This document shows, piece by piece, positions 40,799-41,449 of a stretch of 41,449 bases of DNA (position 1 is the first letter of the stretch; every line of letters starts with the position of its first letter). This stretch comes from Streptomyces sp. NTH33 (lineage in GTDB: Bacteria; Actinomycetota; Actinomycetes; Streptomycetales; Streptomycetaceae): contig NZ_POTZ01000006.1 of NCBI RefSeq assembly GCF_003236365.1, positions 1-41,449 on the forward strand, in the 5' to 3' direction. Under the pieces are notes generated by a model. That model was not told the DNA's origin, ran no database searches, and saw nothing but the letters and a program-made list of their open reading frames with translations. The position numbers were made by a program, and so were the translations under genes.

Positions 40799-41449
40799 AT
40801 GCCGGTACTGGTGATCACGGGCACCGGGACGGAGGTCGGCAAGACGGTCACCACGGCCGCCGTCGCCGCGGCGGCCGTCGCGGCGGGGCGGTCGGTGGCC
40901 GTGCTGAAGGCCGCGCAGACGGGCGTACGGCCGGACGAGCGCGGGGACGCCGAGGAGGTCGCGCGGCTGGCCGGTCCGGTGACGGCGTGTGAACTGGCCC
41001 GCTATCCCGAGCCGTTGGCGCCCGCCACGGCGGCCCGGCGGGCCGGACGGGCGCCGGTGCGCCCGCCCGAGGTGGCCGAGGCCGCCGCCGAGCTGGCCAC
41101 CGAGCACGATCTCGTGCTGGTGGAGGGCGCGGGCGGGCTGCTGGTCCGCTTCGACGAGTCGGGCGGCACGCTGGCGGACGCGGCGCGGCTGCTGCGCGCC
41201 CCGGTCCTGCTGGTGGCCCCGGCCGGTCTGGGCACGCTGAACACGACGGAGCTGACGGCCCGTGAACTGCGTTCCCGCGGTGTGGACCTGCTCGGCGTGG
41301 TGATCGGCAGCTGGCCGGTCCGTCCGGACCTGGCCTCCCGGTGCAACATCACCGACCTCCCCGAAGCAGCCGCCGCGCCCCTCCTCGGCGCCCTTCCCGC
41401 GGGCGCCGGCGCCCTCCCGCCGGCCGCCTTCCGGGCAGCGGCCCCCGAC
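40799..41449 (+). CDS. bioD: Dethiobiotin synthetase, cut by the window end
   Basis: 217 codons without a stop before the edge. The N-terminus [12 protein letters not shown] is the P-loop of dethiobiotin synthetase; LKAAQTG and [11 protein letters not shown] are the other hallmark motifs, and VVIGSWP follows. It carboxylates diaminopelargonate and closes the ureido ring using ATP and CO2. The ATG at 40799 follows the bioA stop by one base. Since the family is usually 220-240 residues, little is missing. Confidence 0.96.
   Translation, partial: MPVLVITGTGTEVGKTVTTAAVAAAAVAAGRSVAVLKAAQTGVRPDERGDAEEVARLAGPVTACELARYPEPLAPATAARRAGRAPVRPPEVAEAAAELATEHDLVLVEGAGGLLVRFDESGGTLADAARLLRAPVLLVAPAGLGTLNTTELTARELRSRGVDLLGVVIGSWPVRPDLASRCNITDLPEAAAAPLLGALPAGAGALPPAAFRAAAPD

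Noticed and set aside
1..41449. CRISPR arrays, tRNA and rRNA genes
   Set aside because: No regularly spaced repeats and no tRNA or rRNA sequence were recognised on either strand by eye; a tRNAscan/Infernal run would be the decisive check.

Overview
This 41.4 kb window is high-GC actinobacterial DNA, almost certainly Streptomyces. The evidence is near-universal G/C third codon positions, rare TTA codons confined to a few regulatory-type genes, frequent GTG/TTG starts with ATGA/GTGA overlaps, a DUF397/helix-turn-helix/ATPase regulatory trio, and a c-di-AMP (ydaO-type) riboswitch ahead of an NlpC/P60 wall hydrolase.

Bases 1 to about 28,670, all on the minus strand, form most of a hybrid NRPS/PKS biosynthetic gene cluster; its left end runs out of the window. 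In transcription order (right to left): a calcineurin-like phosphatase with two TTA codons, overlapping a 4'-phosphopantetheinyl transferase; a zinc-ribbon/HTH protein; an NRPS A-PCP-C whose A domain carries a threonine-type code; a PKS-NRPS protein KS-AT(malonyl)-DH-KR-ACP-C; an MbtH-like protein; a type II thioesterase; an NRPS PCP-C-A-PCP; a CocE/NonD hydrolase with an N-terminal TubC-type docking domain; a small hydrolase whose nucleophile-elbow serine is replaced by cysteine; (an IS5-family element); a cytochrome P450; an A-PCP protein; a lone A domain with a glycine-like code; a PCP-TE protein; an acyl-CoA dehydrogenase-like protein; and a partial condensation-domain protein with a degenerate HHxxxDG motif.

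The assembly line is unusually fragmented. One protein ends in C and another begins with PCP, A domains are available in trans, and the A and PCP-TE of one module are separate, overlapping genes. Colinearity is therefore broken and the product cannot be read directly. A conservative reading is a short peptide of about four amino acids (threonine, a glycine-like residue, a bulky hydrophobic residue and one of unknown type) with one malonate-derived unit reduced by KR and DH, which would give a vinylogous (alpha,beta-unsaturated) amino acid unit. The P450, the dehydrogenase and the docked CocE hydrolase would tailor or release it. The PKS gene has its own candidate promoter, with a perfect 17-bp palindrome over the -35 box, just after a terminator hairpin. 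The IS5 insertion separates the P450-to-C-domain genes from the upstream genes.

Bases 28.7-31.4 kb are a decayed boundary: an N-terminally truncated IS630 transposase with a premature stop, a frameshifted DUF1992 gene, and fragments of a Rossmann epimerase and an aldo/keto reductase joined tail to tail. From 31.4 kb rightwards lies ordinary chromosomal content: a PlsC acyltransferase, a secreted TAP-type tripeptidyl aminopeptidase, the riboswitch-controlled NlpC/P60 protein, the ATPase/XRE/DUF397 trio, and the biotin locus bioF <- -> bioB-bioA-bioD (bioD cut by the window end), with overlapping palindromes in the divergent bioF/bioB promoter region.
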